A stretch of 64,000 nt of DNA from Isochrysis galbana (Eukaryota; Haptophyta; Isochrysidales; Isochrysidaceae), in NCBI GenBank assembly GCA_018136815.1, contig CM030931.1, positions 1,343,398-1,407,397 on the forward strand, written 5' to 3'. Of this stretch, positions 10,276 through 20,774 are shown piece by piece (the first letter of the stretch is position 1; each line of letters begins with the position of its first letter). The position numbers and the translations under genes were made by a program. Below the pieces are notes generated by a model that searched no databases, was not told the DNA's origin, and was given only the letters and a program-made list of their open reading frames with translations.

Positions 10276-10562
10276 ATTGTTCGTTGTTCGTAATTCGTAA
10301 CTTCTCGGTGCGTCGCTCATCACGTCTTCCGTCTTGGTTCGGCGTTGGGTGCGCGGCTCTCCCTCCATTCGGATTTATTGTTTCATTCGCTCTTCAGATT
10401 TATTGTTTCATTCGCTCTTCGGATTTATTCGCTCTTCGCTCTTGGCTCATTCGGTCTCGTTCAGGATTGCTCTTCTGCCTTTCTCGTGGCTTGCTTGGAG
10501 CTCTCCGATGTCCGTTAGGTTCTCTTCATTTCCTCGCGGGACGCTCGATCCTAGCAGGGGGG

Positions 10563-11165
10563 TGTTGCATTCGCGAATCGACACTCGTTAGGCTTCGCTC
10601 TTCTCTTCGTCGTTCGGTATTTATCGTTATAATTCTCTCGTTCTCGTTCTCGGTCAAAAGCTTCGCTTGGATGCATGGGATCGTGGGTTGTGGAGCGCCC
10701 TCTCTCTTCCTCTCGAAAGAGAAGGGAAGTTTCCCCACCTTTCTTCCTCCCAGGCGCCTCGCAGATAGGTTTAATTTGCTATCTCCCCTGCGGTTCTTTA
10801 TCTGCTTCTGGGGGCAATCAGGTTTAATTTGCGACCTCTTCGTATCTCCCCCTTAGGCACATCGCACTCCTTTCGTCTTATTTGGTAGGTCTCTTGGAAT
10901 CCTGCGTAGCAAGATTGCCCCTCGATTCCGTTATGGTGCGATTCCCGTTCCAGACAAGATCGCCGACAGATCGCCCTTTGATCGTCGTCCGTTGTTGTCT
11001 GATCGGAGTGTTTGGGTTTGATTTCAGTCGAGTTATGTGAGAAAGTCGTGGGGCGAGAGTCGGGGTGTTTTCCTGGGTGTCGTTGTCCGTCGTCCTGTCG
11101 TCAGTCGTCATCCGTCGTCGCTCTCGCTCTCGTCGCTCTCGCTCTCGTAACACTCAGACCTTACA
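10563..11165 (+). repeat. long terminal repeat (approximate)
   Basis: Starts TGTTGCATTCGCGAATCG directly after a polypurine tract AGCAGGGGGG at 10553-10562, the expected primer site for plus-strand synthesis. The right end is set tentatively at CTTACA (11165), before a gag start. The first 200 bp recur on the minus strand at 16745-16951, beginning TGTCGCATTCGCGAATCG, which confirms the left LTR border. Confidence 0.7.
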
Positions 11166-11240
11166 ATCCCTCCTCACCTCGCCAGCCCCTGCCACCACAG
11201 CCCTCCTCACACTCACCCTCGCCTTTCGCCGCTCGTTCCA

Positions 11241-11411
11241 TGTCGCTTTCGCCGCCGTCCTCGCCCTCGCTCAAGCCCGCCTGCCCGCCTTCCTCTGCTG
11301 ACGGGCTTCAGCCCGTCAGCACCTCTGAAGTCGTCTCCTCCGCCGCGCCTGCCGCCGGCATGCATCCTTCCTCATTGCCCTCAGGCCCTATGGGCCAGCC
11401 CAATTCGTCAG
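11241..11411 (+). pseudogene. gag N-terminal fragment of a tandem copy
   Basis: From the Met in MSLSPPSSPSLKPACPPSSA, in frame through the hairpin module to QPNSS, then replaced by unrelated sequence at 11412. It shows the original gag start that is missing from the copy at 6.4 kb. Its position right behind an LTR implies a tandem array or LTR-LTR recombination product. Confidence 0.65.
11297..11411 (+). repeat. gag-derived module, copy 2, with hairpin
   Basis: 11297-11320 is a perfect hairpin: arm GCTGACGGGC, loop TTCA, arm GCCCGTCAGC. The module ends at the same CAATTCGTCA as the copies at 6548 and 32492. Confidence 0.8.
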
Positions 11412-11412
11412 T

Positions 11413-11642
11413 TCGGTGCCAGTGCTCGCCACCCCGCGCGCTTGCGCGGGTGTGGTTTGGATGGGTTGGATGGGCTCTGAGAGGGCTTTCTGACGAGCCG
11501 CCTCGGGCGGCGTGGGGCGTCCCAGGTGGGGCGCGGTGGCGAGGGTCGCCTGGGGCTCGGGAGCGGTCGCGGCACGCTCCATAGTTCAAACTATAACAAT
11601 AGTTTTCACCTATTAGAAGCCTATTGTCCCATCTGGGTGGGA
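11413..11642. repeat. dispersed repeat fragment
   Basis: Contains GCACGCTCCATAG followed by AACTATAACAATAGTTTT, matched at 26895-26935, and ATTAGAAGCCTATTGTCCCA, matched at 22588-22615. Non-coding. Confidence 0.55.
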
Positions 11643-11713
11643 GAGCGAGAACCGGAACCGGGCGCGCTCGGCAGTTGAGCGATAGTGAACCGCGGTTACT
11701 ACTAAACCGAGCA
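11643..11713. repeat. duplicated tRNA-like segment, copy 1
   Basis: About 70 bp from GAGCGAGAACCGG to TAAACCGAGCA, shared with 12939-13002, which lacks six bases. It can fold as nested arms (GATAG/CTATC, CGGTT/AACCG). On the minus strand it has loose A-box (TAGCTCAAGTGT) and B-box (GGTTCACTATC) likenesses. Not a functional tRNA: acceptor and T arms do not pair. Possibly a tRNA-derived SINE piece. Confidence 0.5.
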
Positions 11714-11802
11714 TTCACACTTGAGCTATCCTGACTAGCTAAGCCCGGAATGGATGTGTTTGCCGCTCGCACCTGGAGGAGCTCGACTGCGACCGGCCTT
11801 AG

Positions 11803-12140
11803 AGGCTATCCCGAATGTGATATTCATGGTCGAGAAGCCAGCCGAGAAGGGCGAATGCTGCCTGAGAAGGCCCTACCGTAGGGTCAATGGTCAATGTAAT
11901 GTTTAGCTCTGGTGGGGGTGCCAGGTGCCCATCCTCCGAGCCAATCTCCTCTAATACGGGGCACTTTAATCGCTTCCGCCGCTGAGGATGCGCCCGACCT
12001 GATGGAGTGCCCCAAGTAGGCGAATCCGGGCGGCGCCACGATGTTGGAATGTTGGAGCCCACGAGCGACCCAAGCCGACATGGTGGCTGTCGTGGGAGGG
12101 TGGGCTGCTCCACGACGATATGAAGGCAGGTCAATCAGAT
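11803..12140 (-). pseudogene. tyrosine recombinase C-terminal relic
   Basis: On the minus strand the frame through MSAWVARGLQHSN leads to YLGHSIRSGASSAAEAIKV, which carries the HxxR box of tyrosine recombinases, then WLGGWAPGTPTRAKHYID with the nucleophilic Tyr, then (in another frame) PTVGPSQAAFALLGWLL before a stop. The frame break coincides with a 7-bp tandem duplication GGTCAAT at 11882-11895 (plus strand). DIRS-type and crypton-type elements carry such recombinases; without an RT fragment I cannot say which. The N-terminal part and the first catalytic Arg are not visible. Confidence 0.75.
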
Positions 12141-12411
12141 GATAGCCTCGAGCACGCTTTGCTTGCGGGGAAGAATTGTGAGTGAATGTGAGTATGTGAG
12201 TGGTTGTTGGCTGTCCGTTCGCGCGTTCGCGCGCGCAGCGCGCTATAATTTTGCGGCGTCTGCGCAGTGCGTAGCCCTGGCGTTGCGGCTTGGAAGGGCC
12301 TATGAATACCTTATTAGTAGGTTTCGCGCTTGCAGCTATCTAGATAGATACAGATAGTGGCTCAGGGCTATCTAGATAGATACAGATAGTGCCTTTTGAG
12401 GGGTAGATAGC

Positions 12412-12930
12412 CTAATATCTAGATAGTTGTCTAACATCTAACATGTTCACAGCCCTACTCTCGATGAGGGAGTCGAGCATCGAGCAGTCGGTCTGGGTCC
12501 CAACTGGCAGCCTGTGGTGCTCCTGGTTTCGCTGGGGCAGGGTTGGATTCAGGTTCTTCTGCCTCCACCAGCTCAGATTCTGCCTCGGATTCTGCTGCCT
12601 CCTCGGACTCGTTGGAGTCTCAGCTTCGTGAGGAGCGGAGGGAGGCGAACCAGAGCCAGGAGTATCGGGTTCCTCTCCTCCCTCCTCTCCTCCCTCCTCC
12701 ACCTCTGTGAGAGGAGGGTCCACAAGCCTGGTGCGGCCAGGCGGAGTGTGGAGGGAGCGAGGGCTGGAAGTCGAGCCACGAGCTGTTGGATGAACGGGAC
12801 GTCGGGCAGGCATGACGCAGCCGCGGGCGGAGCCGGCGCGGGTGGAGCGCCAGCGGTGAGGCCGTGCGTGGCGGCTCTCCGGGAGGGAGAGGGCTCGATC
12901 GCTGGGGGGAGCACCGGAGGTGCTGCCGTC
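12412..12930 (-). other. Pro/Glu-rich open frames, uncertain
   Basis: Two overlapping minus-strand frames (12412-12813 and 12573-12914) are low in complexity and cannot both be real. Possibly the N-terminal low-complexity part of a retroelement protein upstream of the recombinase relic. No function assigned. Confidence 0.2.
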
Positions 12931-12938
12931 AGCGAAAG

Positions 12939-13002
12939 AGCGAGAACCGGGCGCGCTCGGCAGTTGAGCGATAGTGAACCGCGGTTACTACTAAACCGAG
13001 CA
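12939..13002. repeat. duplicated tRNA-like segment, copy 2
   Basis: Copy of 11643-11713 lacking the six bases CCGGAA; diverges after GAGCA. It lies 96 bp upstream of the FkbM gene start. Confidence 0.6.
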
Positions 13003-13097
13003 GTTTTTCCCCCTCTGCTATCACATTCGCTAGGGATGCTCTTCTACAAGTCTACACATCTCTTCTTGACGGAGAAACCCTTCATTTACATCACCCA

Positions 13098-14300
13098 ATG
13101 GACGAGTGCCCCCGGTGCAGCGTCGGGCCGGGTTGCTCTACGCAGGTTCGCGAATGGGCACTCTCGCACGGCCAGGGCTTCCTACCTCTGCACCTCGGCC
13201 TCAAGCGGCTCACCGTCTCGCTCCCACTCCTTCTTCGATGCGTCCCCCCGGACAAGAATGTGACTCTGGTAGATGTTGGGGCAGGCATCCACGGACTGGC
13301 GTACCCATGGACGATGAAGGCAACAGGCCTCCATGAGGACGACAGCGATTCGCTCTGGCTTCTTGGCGGCTTCGGGGAGCGTGCCCAAATCCACGCCTTT
13401 GAGCCCAATCCAACCAAGGCTGCTGAGCTCCGACAGGCTTCCAGGAAGCGGTCCTACACATGTAGCTTTGCTGATCAGTTGACAGTGCATACGTCTGCTG
13501 TTGGAGCAGCAGTATCAACAGGGCGGCTCGTCGCCTGCCGAAATACCACCATCATAACGAACGACATGAAGCTTGAAGTGGGTGCGAGCGGCAGTGCTTG
13601 TGGTGGCAGGCAAGGGTTGCTAGCCATCCCAACAAATGTGACTACACTTGATGCCTTTGCATTTCGGAATCTTGCCTCTCCTGAGCTCTTCTATGTCAAG
13701 GTGGACGTAGAGGGAGCCGAGTTACAGGTCTTGGACGGCATGCGCCGCCTGCTCAAGGAAGGCAGAGTAAGTATCGCCTCTTTTGAGTATGCACTAGGAT
13801 GGAATCCACTTTTTGAAGCCCGTCGGCCACTCTCTGCCGTTGAGATCAAGGAATCGCGGAACACGAGTTTGTTTGCGGTGCAGCGCAAGATGAGAGATTT
13901 TGGCTACGATACTTACCTTATCAATAGCCACGGCAAGCGAGTCGTGCTCGTGCCTGTGTCTGGAGCGTATTGGCATGACGACCTCGAGATATGTAACAAC
14001 CGGATTCGCTACTACAGAAGTTGGGGTCAATGGTGCTGGAATGACATTTTGGTAGTTAAGCGCGATAGCTGTGTACAGCGTCTTCTCTTCGAAGAGGTGC
14101 TACCGGCCACTTCGGCTACCGCTCCAACCCGGCGTGCGAGAAGACCACACTGGAGGCCGGACCGGCCCTTTTTCCCTATTCGAGCAAACATCACGTCGAT
14201 TCTGAACCTTTCACAAGAATGCCGCATCAGAAAGAGAAAGAGAGCTGGCTTCTCAGCTCCACATCCGCAAGACATCTTTTCTAAATGCCGATGCATGTGA
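13098..14300 (+). CDS. FkbM-family methyltransferase
   Basis: 400 residues, one exon. The SAM-binding core is visible: motif I VDVGAG at residues 58-63, the acidic motif AFEPNP after it, and the FkbM signature FYVKVDVEGAELQVLDGM at about 198-215. Further on are NNRIRYYRSWGQWCW and a basic tail of about 60 residues (TRRARRPHWRP, RIRKRKRAG) without known function. The family O-methylates sugars or small metabolites; the acceptor cannot be predicted. The N-terminus CPRCSVGPGCS with paired cysteines may be an extra metal site. No signal peptide is evident. Neighbours are repeats only. Confidence 0.88.
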   Translation: MDECPRCSVGPGCSTQVREWALSHGQGFLPLHLGLKRLTVSLPLLLRCVPPDKNVTLVDVGAGIHGLAYPWTMKATGLHEDDSDSLWLLGGFGERAQIHAFEPNPTKAAELRQASRKRSYTCSFADQLTVHTSAVGAAVSTGRLVACRNTTIITNDMKLEVGASGSACGGRQGLLAIPTNVTTLDAFAFRNLASPELFYVKVDVEGAELQVLDGMRRLLKEGRVSIASFEYALGWNPLFEARRPLSAVEIKESRNTSLFAVQRKMRDFGYDTYLINSHGKRVVLVPVSGAYWHDDLEICNNRIRYYRSWGQWCWNDILVVKRDSCVQRLLFEEVLPATSATAPTRRARRPHWRPDRPFFPIRANITSILNLSQECRIRKRKRAGFSAPHPQDIFSKCRCM

Positions 14301-14579
14301 CCAGTGCTCTGTGGCCTAGACATGTGCTGCCGCTCACAGGTGAGCAAGGCTAGGCTACGTACGCTAGGCGCCTAGTGCCTTACGGCTTCTTCCTTAAGAG
14401 TAGGGGTAGGACGAGAGGGAATAGTCTTATTCTGCCGCCAGTTCGGTGCGCTATTGCGTTCACGTTCCGGGGTATATTTCGTAAGGTCGAATGTCGTGTA
14501 TCGTGTGAAAGATGGCGTCAAGTGTCGGGCACTCGCCTAGATGGAGGGCCAACCTATTGTTATAATATGGGGGCAATGG

Positions 14580-14800
14580 GGGCGCTCTGCGCCCCCCTCA
14601 CCGGCCACCGGGCACTAACTTCCCTCCGGGGGGCCCGTCAGACACTATCATGCGCTGCCTCATGGCATGGGCTGAGCACTCAACCCACTGACCCAGACCC
14701 CCAGTGAGCGCGGGTCAGGACTCGCACTCCCAGATCCCAGGCCCACTTGGGCCAGCACTCGTACTCACCCTTCCCCCCCTCTCTCGGTCACCAGACAGAC
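14580..14800 (-). repeat. dispersed repeat family B, copy 1
   Basis: Reverse complement of this stretch matches 36960-37195 in blocks such as CCTGACCCGCGC, CACTGGGGGTC and TGAGTGCTCAGC. Non-coding, G-rich. Confidence 0.55.
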
Positions 14801-14939
14801 AAAAAAAAACATCTAAAGATTCTGGGCTACACACCTACTATTGCCGGGTTCTCCCTTCGCTGCTACCACCGCCCTTATCTTCCCTCTCCCCACCTCTTTC
14901 CCTGCCCCCCTTCGTTCCTTTTTCTTCGGTTTCCGGGGT

Positions 14940-15590
14940 CCGGCCTTGGTACCAACTTGGTACACTACCTAAGGCCTAGTTCGGAGTGTGGGGACCGGGC
15001 AGGCCTTTTGGGTTGTCGCTTATGGCATGCGTGCCCGCCTGGGCTCGCGTGGGTTGTTTAGGTTACGTCGGGCTCGTGGCGTCCCTAATTAATAGTTCCC
15101 TCGTTCGCTGTTTCCCTGGCTTATTCGCCTTCTTTGCTTTGCTTCTTGGTCTCCTCGACAGCGTGTGCTATTCCCAGCTTGGTGGCTAGTTCCACTAGCG
15201 CCTCGCTGGGTCTAACTAAGCCCACCCTTGTCGTTCATATTGAAAACGGGTCTCAAGTCGCTTTTGTCTATTCTTTTTTTGTGGGTTGTCTTCCCATGCC
15301 CGCTTGGGCAGTTCTTGCGGAGTTGGTTTCGTATGCGAAGAGTAGTGCTTTGCTGATTAATTAGCGCGGTGTATCTCTCTATTATTCTTATTAGTATTGA
15401 TTCTTCCGAGAAGGCTATACCGTCGTAAATAATGGATCCTATAAAAGTCTGTAATGATATATCTCCATAATGCTAGTAGATATAATGCGTAGATCGCTTT
15501 CGGGGCGTCCCCCTTTGGGTAGATGAAAGGTTGTCATCAATAATAACGTCTCCCCTATTTCTTTCCGCCTTAGGTGAGAAACGAGCGACT
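14940..15590. other. repeat-derived non-coding stretch
   Basis: Contains GCCTAGTTCGGAGTGTGG and GGGCAGGCCTTTTGG, echoed at 30590-30625 (GCCTAGTTTAGAGTGTGG, GGGGCAGGCCTGTTGG). Probably the 3' flank of the LINE relic that follows. No ORF with coding character. Confidence 0.4.
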
Positions 15591-16239
15591 TTATTTAGAC
15601 CTTATTCAGCGCGCCTAGAATATTGGTTATCCCAGGGCACTCGCCTAGGTGCGTCGAGGATTCGTCTGCCTCTCCACATATGCGGCACGTGTTGATTCTA
15701 TCCGGGGATCGATTATAGCTCTGTGAGTTCGAGGGTTTCTGCTACGAGGTTAAGGTTTGTGTTTATTCTTAGCTTACCCTTTTTATCTTCCACGAATATG
15801 GGGGTGCTTACTTAGCTCTATCGGAGTTTTAATCTTTGGTTTTCTTCCCAGGGAAGCCTTGCGGGTTCTCGCAGAGCTATGAGCTATGGAGGATGGAGGT
15901 TTGGCGGGGCGAGGCCTCGCACTAGGGTGGTGAACCTTACGAGCGTGGCTTCTAGAGTTGGTATATGGTGAGATTCGTATGACTCGAATCCTACCCTATA
16001 GAAGTCTCTGATGATGTATTTCTATGCTATTATGCAGAGCTAGCCCCATTGTCCTTGTCGCGCCTTTTGCGTGCGATGTCGCGCAGTGTGTGTGGGTGTT
16101 TTATCCATTTGTGTTGTCTATTCGTGTGTGGGCTCGACCAGAGGACAGCTTCCGCCGCCTTTTGAACACGCGTATGGAACCACTTAGCACTTAGGGGCGG
16201 CCAAAGTTTGTAACCAGTACCTAGGCATTCCATACACTA

Positions 16240-16430
16240 TGTAGTTTACCACTGACGAGACGACGTGCCCGAGGTACTCGCCCTTGATGAGGCGGAAGCC
16301 GGCGGCGGCCACCTCGGCCGCGAGCAGCTGAGCGGAGGCGTTGTGCGCGGCCAGGTGGCGGTGCGCGACCTCGAAGGAGAGGGCGGCGGTGCGCCGGAGG
16401 GTGCGGCGCGCGCCGCGATCCCTTATTCAG
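16240..16430 (-). other. coding-like fragment of unknown origin inside the LINE
   Basis: Minus-strand frame reads LSFEVAHRHLAAHNASAQLL, AAEVAAAGFRLIKGEYLGHV and VSSVVNYIVYG with strong GC3 bias, bounded by a stop on its left. It looks like one exon of a host gene rather than retroelement sequence. May be a captured or transduced exon; identity unknown. Confidence 0.35.
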
Positions 16431-16744
16431 GTATACAATAAAACCCGCACCGAAACTCGACACATACACACACTGGGAGCCCTCGTTCAAGCCCCCCCCC
16501 CCTCTCCAGACCGTGACAGAGCGCTACAACCAGAAGCGCGCGCACGAGCAGTGGGGGGCATGACGTGCGTTACCGGGCAGCCCTAGATCGACTTAGTGCA
16601 TCTAAGGAACCTCACCTTTATCAACACCCACGACGCTTCATCGGCTCATACTAAGACAATATACCCGCCGATTCCCTATATTCTCGATTCCTTCTCTCTT
16701 CCCTCTCCCTCGCGCGCCTTCCTGTTTGTCTCAAAAAAAAACTG

Positions 16745-16951
16745 GCACCGAATGAAGGCAAGGCGCCTGAGAAAGGTGGGGAAACTTCCCTTCTTCTCTT
16801 CGAGAGTAAGAGAGAGGGCGCTCCACAACCCAAGATCCTATGCGTCCAAGCGAAGCTTTTGACCGAGGACGAGAAAGAGAACGAGAGAATTATAACGATA
16901 ATACCGAACGACGAAGAGAAGCCTAACGAGTGTCGATTCGCGAATGCGACA
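16745..16951 (-). repeat. LTR fragment inserted in the LINE
   Basis: Matches the first 200 bp of the LTR at 10563 (blocks ATTCGCGAATCGACACTCGT, GTTCTCGGTCAAAAGCTTCG in related form, GGGCGCTCCACAACCC in reverse). Begins exactly at TGTCGCATTC at 16951, the LTR terminus, and stops at CAGGCGCCT near 16752. Its other end is missing. Confidence 0.8.
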
Positions 16952-17800
16952 TCTCCCAAATATCGTCATGTAATTGGTAAACGGTGCCAGTCTATTTACC
17001 TTTGCGTCGATTTTGTCAGCCAGCTTCAACCAGAAAGGCTTGAGCGCCTCCGGCGCGCCTAGAGGGACGCCCAAGATGGTCAGGTATTCGTCGTCGTTTA
17101 TCCAGTTGTATTTTCTCATGTCCCACGGGGGCACGGGGGGTTTCGGAGTCTTTGAGATCCCATCCGGAGTCCTTGGAATTTGTTTGTGTTGGTTTTGCCC
17201 CCCGTCGCCCTTTCATGCAGCTCGACCCACTGTAAGGAGTTCCGGAGGCTTTTGTAGTCCCGGGCTATCAGCGCCGTGTCATCGGCGAATTGGCTTATTT
17301 TTAGGCTATAGCTATAGCCGTTCAGGTCGACGCCATTTTTATGTCTTCATCTCCATTGATAGCTCGGGCGAGTGCTTCCGTGGTTAGGAGAAATGTGAGT
17401 GGGGACAGCGGGCAGCCTTGCGGCATGCCACTTCCCACAGTGAAAGGGTAGCTCCTTCCGCCGTTGGTTTTTATCGTACGTATCGGCCGAGCATCCTCGC
17501 TCGTGAGTGCATTCGCCAGCGTCTGGAAGTTTGGCCCGATGTGTTTTCAAGAGGAAAAGGACAATGCATCAGAGGCCGTCATTAAGGCTTCATATCAATT
17601 GAATGTAACAACGTTGCTTCATAGTGGCAGAGCTGAGACCTGATCTAACCTTATTAACACCTTCGAAGAAAACTCAGCTCTCTTTCAGTGCAGAACGAGA
17701 CACGACAAAAGCTCACGTCAAAAGTGGATAAAGGTGGACTTGGGCCCGGCGCCCGCGCCTGCATATCACCGCTTACTAGTGCCGCTGCAGAGTATATTCC

Positions 17801-18623
17801 TCAAAGACCGGCTCCCCTCCCAATGGCGATGATTTCGTCCAGAGAAGATTTGGCCTTCGTTGCATAATCAAGAGCACCCGACTTGTCTGATCTCTCAGTT
17901 GCATCTGCTAATCCTCCCAACATCAAGAGCACATCAGCGCCGACACCGAAGCGCTTTTCAGTGCCAATAGCCTTGATATCTTCAGGCGTGAGGAGCTTAC
18001 TGTTTACCAGGACGAGTGCGTTTTGCTTGAATGACGAGAAGGGAGGTTTTCCCAAGAGGCTTGCGGCAGAGCCGAAGTCGCCGCTCCTGATCAACTGCTC
18101 GATCTGACTTACACCACTGCGGCATGCGACGATATCTGCGGCATCAGAATGAAAGGGACGGCGAATAAGTGTGCAGAGCTCACGCACTGGCAATCCGGGA
18201 TGGTGCACCACGCGAACAAACCACGCGAACATGGTGATGGCGCTTGTCTGCAGGCAATGGACAATTGCATGATTGGTCGCAGTTGCAGAGGGGAAGAGTA
18301 CCTGCGAAAGCATACGCTGCTTCTGCCGCGGTGTACGTCTTCTTGACGTTGGACTCCGAAGGCTTGGATCGCCGTTTCATTCCGCTCGTCGACGAGAGCA
18401 GCGGGATGATGTCGACGTCCTCCTCGTCCTCATCGTCAAAGGCCTCTGCTCGTAGAGCGCCACCTGCCACGCCAAGGCCGAGGAGCACGGCGCGGCGCGA
18501 GAGAGGCGCGGCCGCATGTGGTAAGTTAAGCGCCCCTCCAAGCAGCGGCGCGCACCGTGTGCCGACCGCCGGGCTGGCCGCTGCAAGGACGGACACCACG
18601 GCGAGCCTCAGCCGCGCGCCCAT
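17801..18623 (-). CDS. predicted thylakoid-lumen protein with twin-arginine signal (two exons)
   Basis: Exon 1 is 18623-18302, exon 2 18135-17801, joined by a 166-bp GT-AG intron (donor CAG|GTACTC, acceptor CCGCAG|AT). The start MGARLRLAVVSVLAAASPAV gives a signal peptide, then a transit-like stretch, then a second hydrophobic signal SRRAVLLGLGVAGGALRAEA with a twin arginine and an Ala-X-Ala site, the build of Tat-dependent lumenal precursors in algae with complex plastids. The mature part has an acidic DDEDEED segment and the helical region ACRSGVSQIEQLIRSGDF, LLGKPPFSSFK and RFGVGADVLLMLGGL. I do not recognise the family. An in-frame Met 20 codons upstream (18683) is less likely because it would bury the signal peptide. 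A foldback element is inserted 107 bp upstream. Confidence 0.8.
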
Positions 18624-19049
18624 CGCCTCCGCTGGCGTCGCAACTCCGATCGCCCACCCGCCCGCTCGCACTCCTCCACTCACTACAAATTTGATAGAGC
18701 CATAGAGCCCATGTGAACAAAGTTATAAATGTTACCCCCCAGGAGCCAACGCCCCCCGATAGCTATCGGGGGCCCCCGATAGCTATCGGGGGCCCCCGAT
18801 AGCTATCGGGGGGAAATTTTTTCCCGATCGCCAACAGCCCCCCGAGAGCTACCGGGGGACCGAGAAAATCTCCCGAGAGCTATCGGGGGATTTTTTATGC
18901 CCCGGAGAGCTATCGCGTTTTAAGGCGGGCCCCCGTTTGCTATCGGGGGCGAAAGACTGCCCCCGTTTGCTATCGGGGGGAAACGACGGCCCCCAGTAGC
19001 TATCGGGGGGCCGTCCTCGAGCCCCCAGGCGCTATCCTCCCCCGCAAGC

Positions 19050-19572
<523 letters not shown>

Positions 19573-19619
19573 CAGAGAGAAGAGAGGGAGGTTATGCGTT
19601 ATGCTGTTAAAATAAAAAA

Positions 19620-20380
19620 GGAATGATCGTAGAAATAATTTTAATCAATTAAATATAAATATAATGTTTTTATGAAAATATACTTTTCAATTAATTATTC
19701 AGATAATAAATAATTAAATATCAAAAACGGAATGAGCTAATTAAATATAATTTATTACAAAATTTATTATAATATTTTTTACGAAAATATACTTTTCAAT
19801 GAGTTATTCGAATAAAAATCAAAAACGGAATTAGCGTATGGATAATTTTATTTAATTAATTATAATTTATTATAACATTTTTTACGAAAATACACTTTTC
19901 AATGAATCATTCAAATTAAAGTTTAGTGAAGTACTAGTAATAAAATTATTATTCAGTGACAATAAATTTGATCCTTAAAAATGTTGAATTAAAAATTATA
20001 ACTTGATAGTAATTATCTTAGTAAACCTTCGTTTAAAATGAAGACTTATAGTCATAGCATCGTTTGAATAAACACATAAAAGTAAATTTTATTTGTTTTT
20101 TTGTGGTTTTTATTTATTTTAAATATTCTTGATGTTAATATTTTACTTGATGAGATCAAAATCAAAATGACCGATATTTAATTTTACTTGAATTTTTGGT
20201 TAGATTTTTTAATTTTACTATTTTTATATCACGTCTTTAATAATCTTTAATTTAATTACCATATTGTACTTATATATTATATTTTAATATTAATCCTAGT
20301 AACTTTATGTCATTTCTAAAACTGTTACAATAGCTGTTAGATACTCTCAGTTTTAAAAACTATTTTTACGGGGGAGAAAG
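19620..20380. repeat. AT-rich core with three imperfect 100-110-bp repeats
   Basis: GAAAATATACTTTTCAAT or its near copy occurs at 19673, 19783 and 19885, each followed by a TTATTC-like block and, in two copies, ATCAAAAACGGAAT. Base composition is very unlike the surrounding DNA. No ORF of note. Confidence 0.75.
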
Positions 20381-20774
20381 AGAATGGAGAAAAGAGGAGA
20401 AAGGAGAACAGAGGATAGGAGGGGGGAAGAGAGAGAGAAGGAGAGCGAGCCAAAGAGAGGATGAACCCCCCGTTTGCTATCGGGGGATTTCCTCTTCCCC
20501 CGATAGCTATCGGGGGGTCCGCTTACGGCACCCCCCAGGAGCTATCCCCCGATAGCTCTCGGGGGATTTTCTCGGTCCCCCGGTAGCTCTCGGGGGGGCT
20601 GTTGGCGATCGGGAAAAAATTTCCCCCCGATAGCTATCGGGGGGCGTTGGCTCCTGGGGGGTAACATAAACTTAGTTGAACTGAGTTCAGGGTTATGAGT
20701 AGGGGTAGGAATAGAGTTAGAGGCATGAGCTTCGTAGAACGGCCCGCCTCGTGAAGCGGCCCGCAACGTTCCCC

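Larger units (their letters stand above)
6405..11411 (+). mobile_element. internally deleted Ty3/gypsy chromovirus-type retrotransposon plus start of a tandem copy
   Basis: Order: 5'-truncated gag, end of RNase H, integrase, chromodomain, non-coding 3' region with a tandem repeat, polypurine tract, LTR, then the first codons of gag again. Protease, reverse transcriptase and most of RNase H are missing, and no 5' LTR precedes the first gag. The chromodomain behind the integrase places it among chromoviruses. Non-autonomous. The second gag stops abruptly at 11411, where other repeats begin. Confidence 0.88.
15590..17560 (-). mobile_element. degenerate non-LTR (LINE) retrotransposon
   Basis: Read on the minus strand: RT block with GSGMPQGCPLSPLTFLLTTE (motif B, about 17400), then after a frameshift ISQFADDTALIARD with the catalytic FADD (about 17290), then after another shift YLTILGVPLG and FTNYMTIFGR (about 17000). 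An LTR piece interrupts at 16951. Further on lies a C-terminal knuckle CRICGEADESSTHLGECP at 15634-15690, typical of the end of LINE ORF2. The frames are broken several times, so it is dead. No endonuclease part seen: the element is truncated above 17560. Confidence 0.85.

Noticed and set aside
9936..10856. 306-codon open frame behind the integrase
   Set aside because: Built from a TTC/TCG-rich tandem repeat and crossing the LTR border; no coding constraint.
10563..11165. Complete LTR retrotransposon with matching 5' LTR
   Set aside because: No second LTR was found before the gag fragment at 6.4 kb; only the 3' LTR is supported.
11643..11740. Functional tRNA gene
   Set aside because: The anticodon loop lacks U33 and the acceptor and T stems do not pair; at best tRNA-derived.
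12514..13263. 249-codon plus-strand frame overlapping the FkbM start
   Set aside because: Low complexity and conflicts with the clear FkbM frame.
18180..18683. Unspliced 167-residue version of the lumenal protein
   Set aside because: The tail after FAG is intron sequence; splicing at 18301/18136 restores a coherent second exon.
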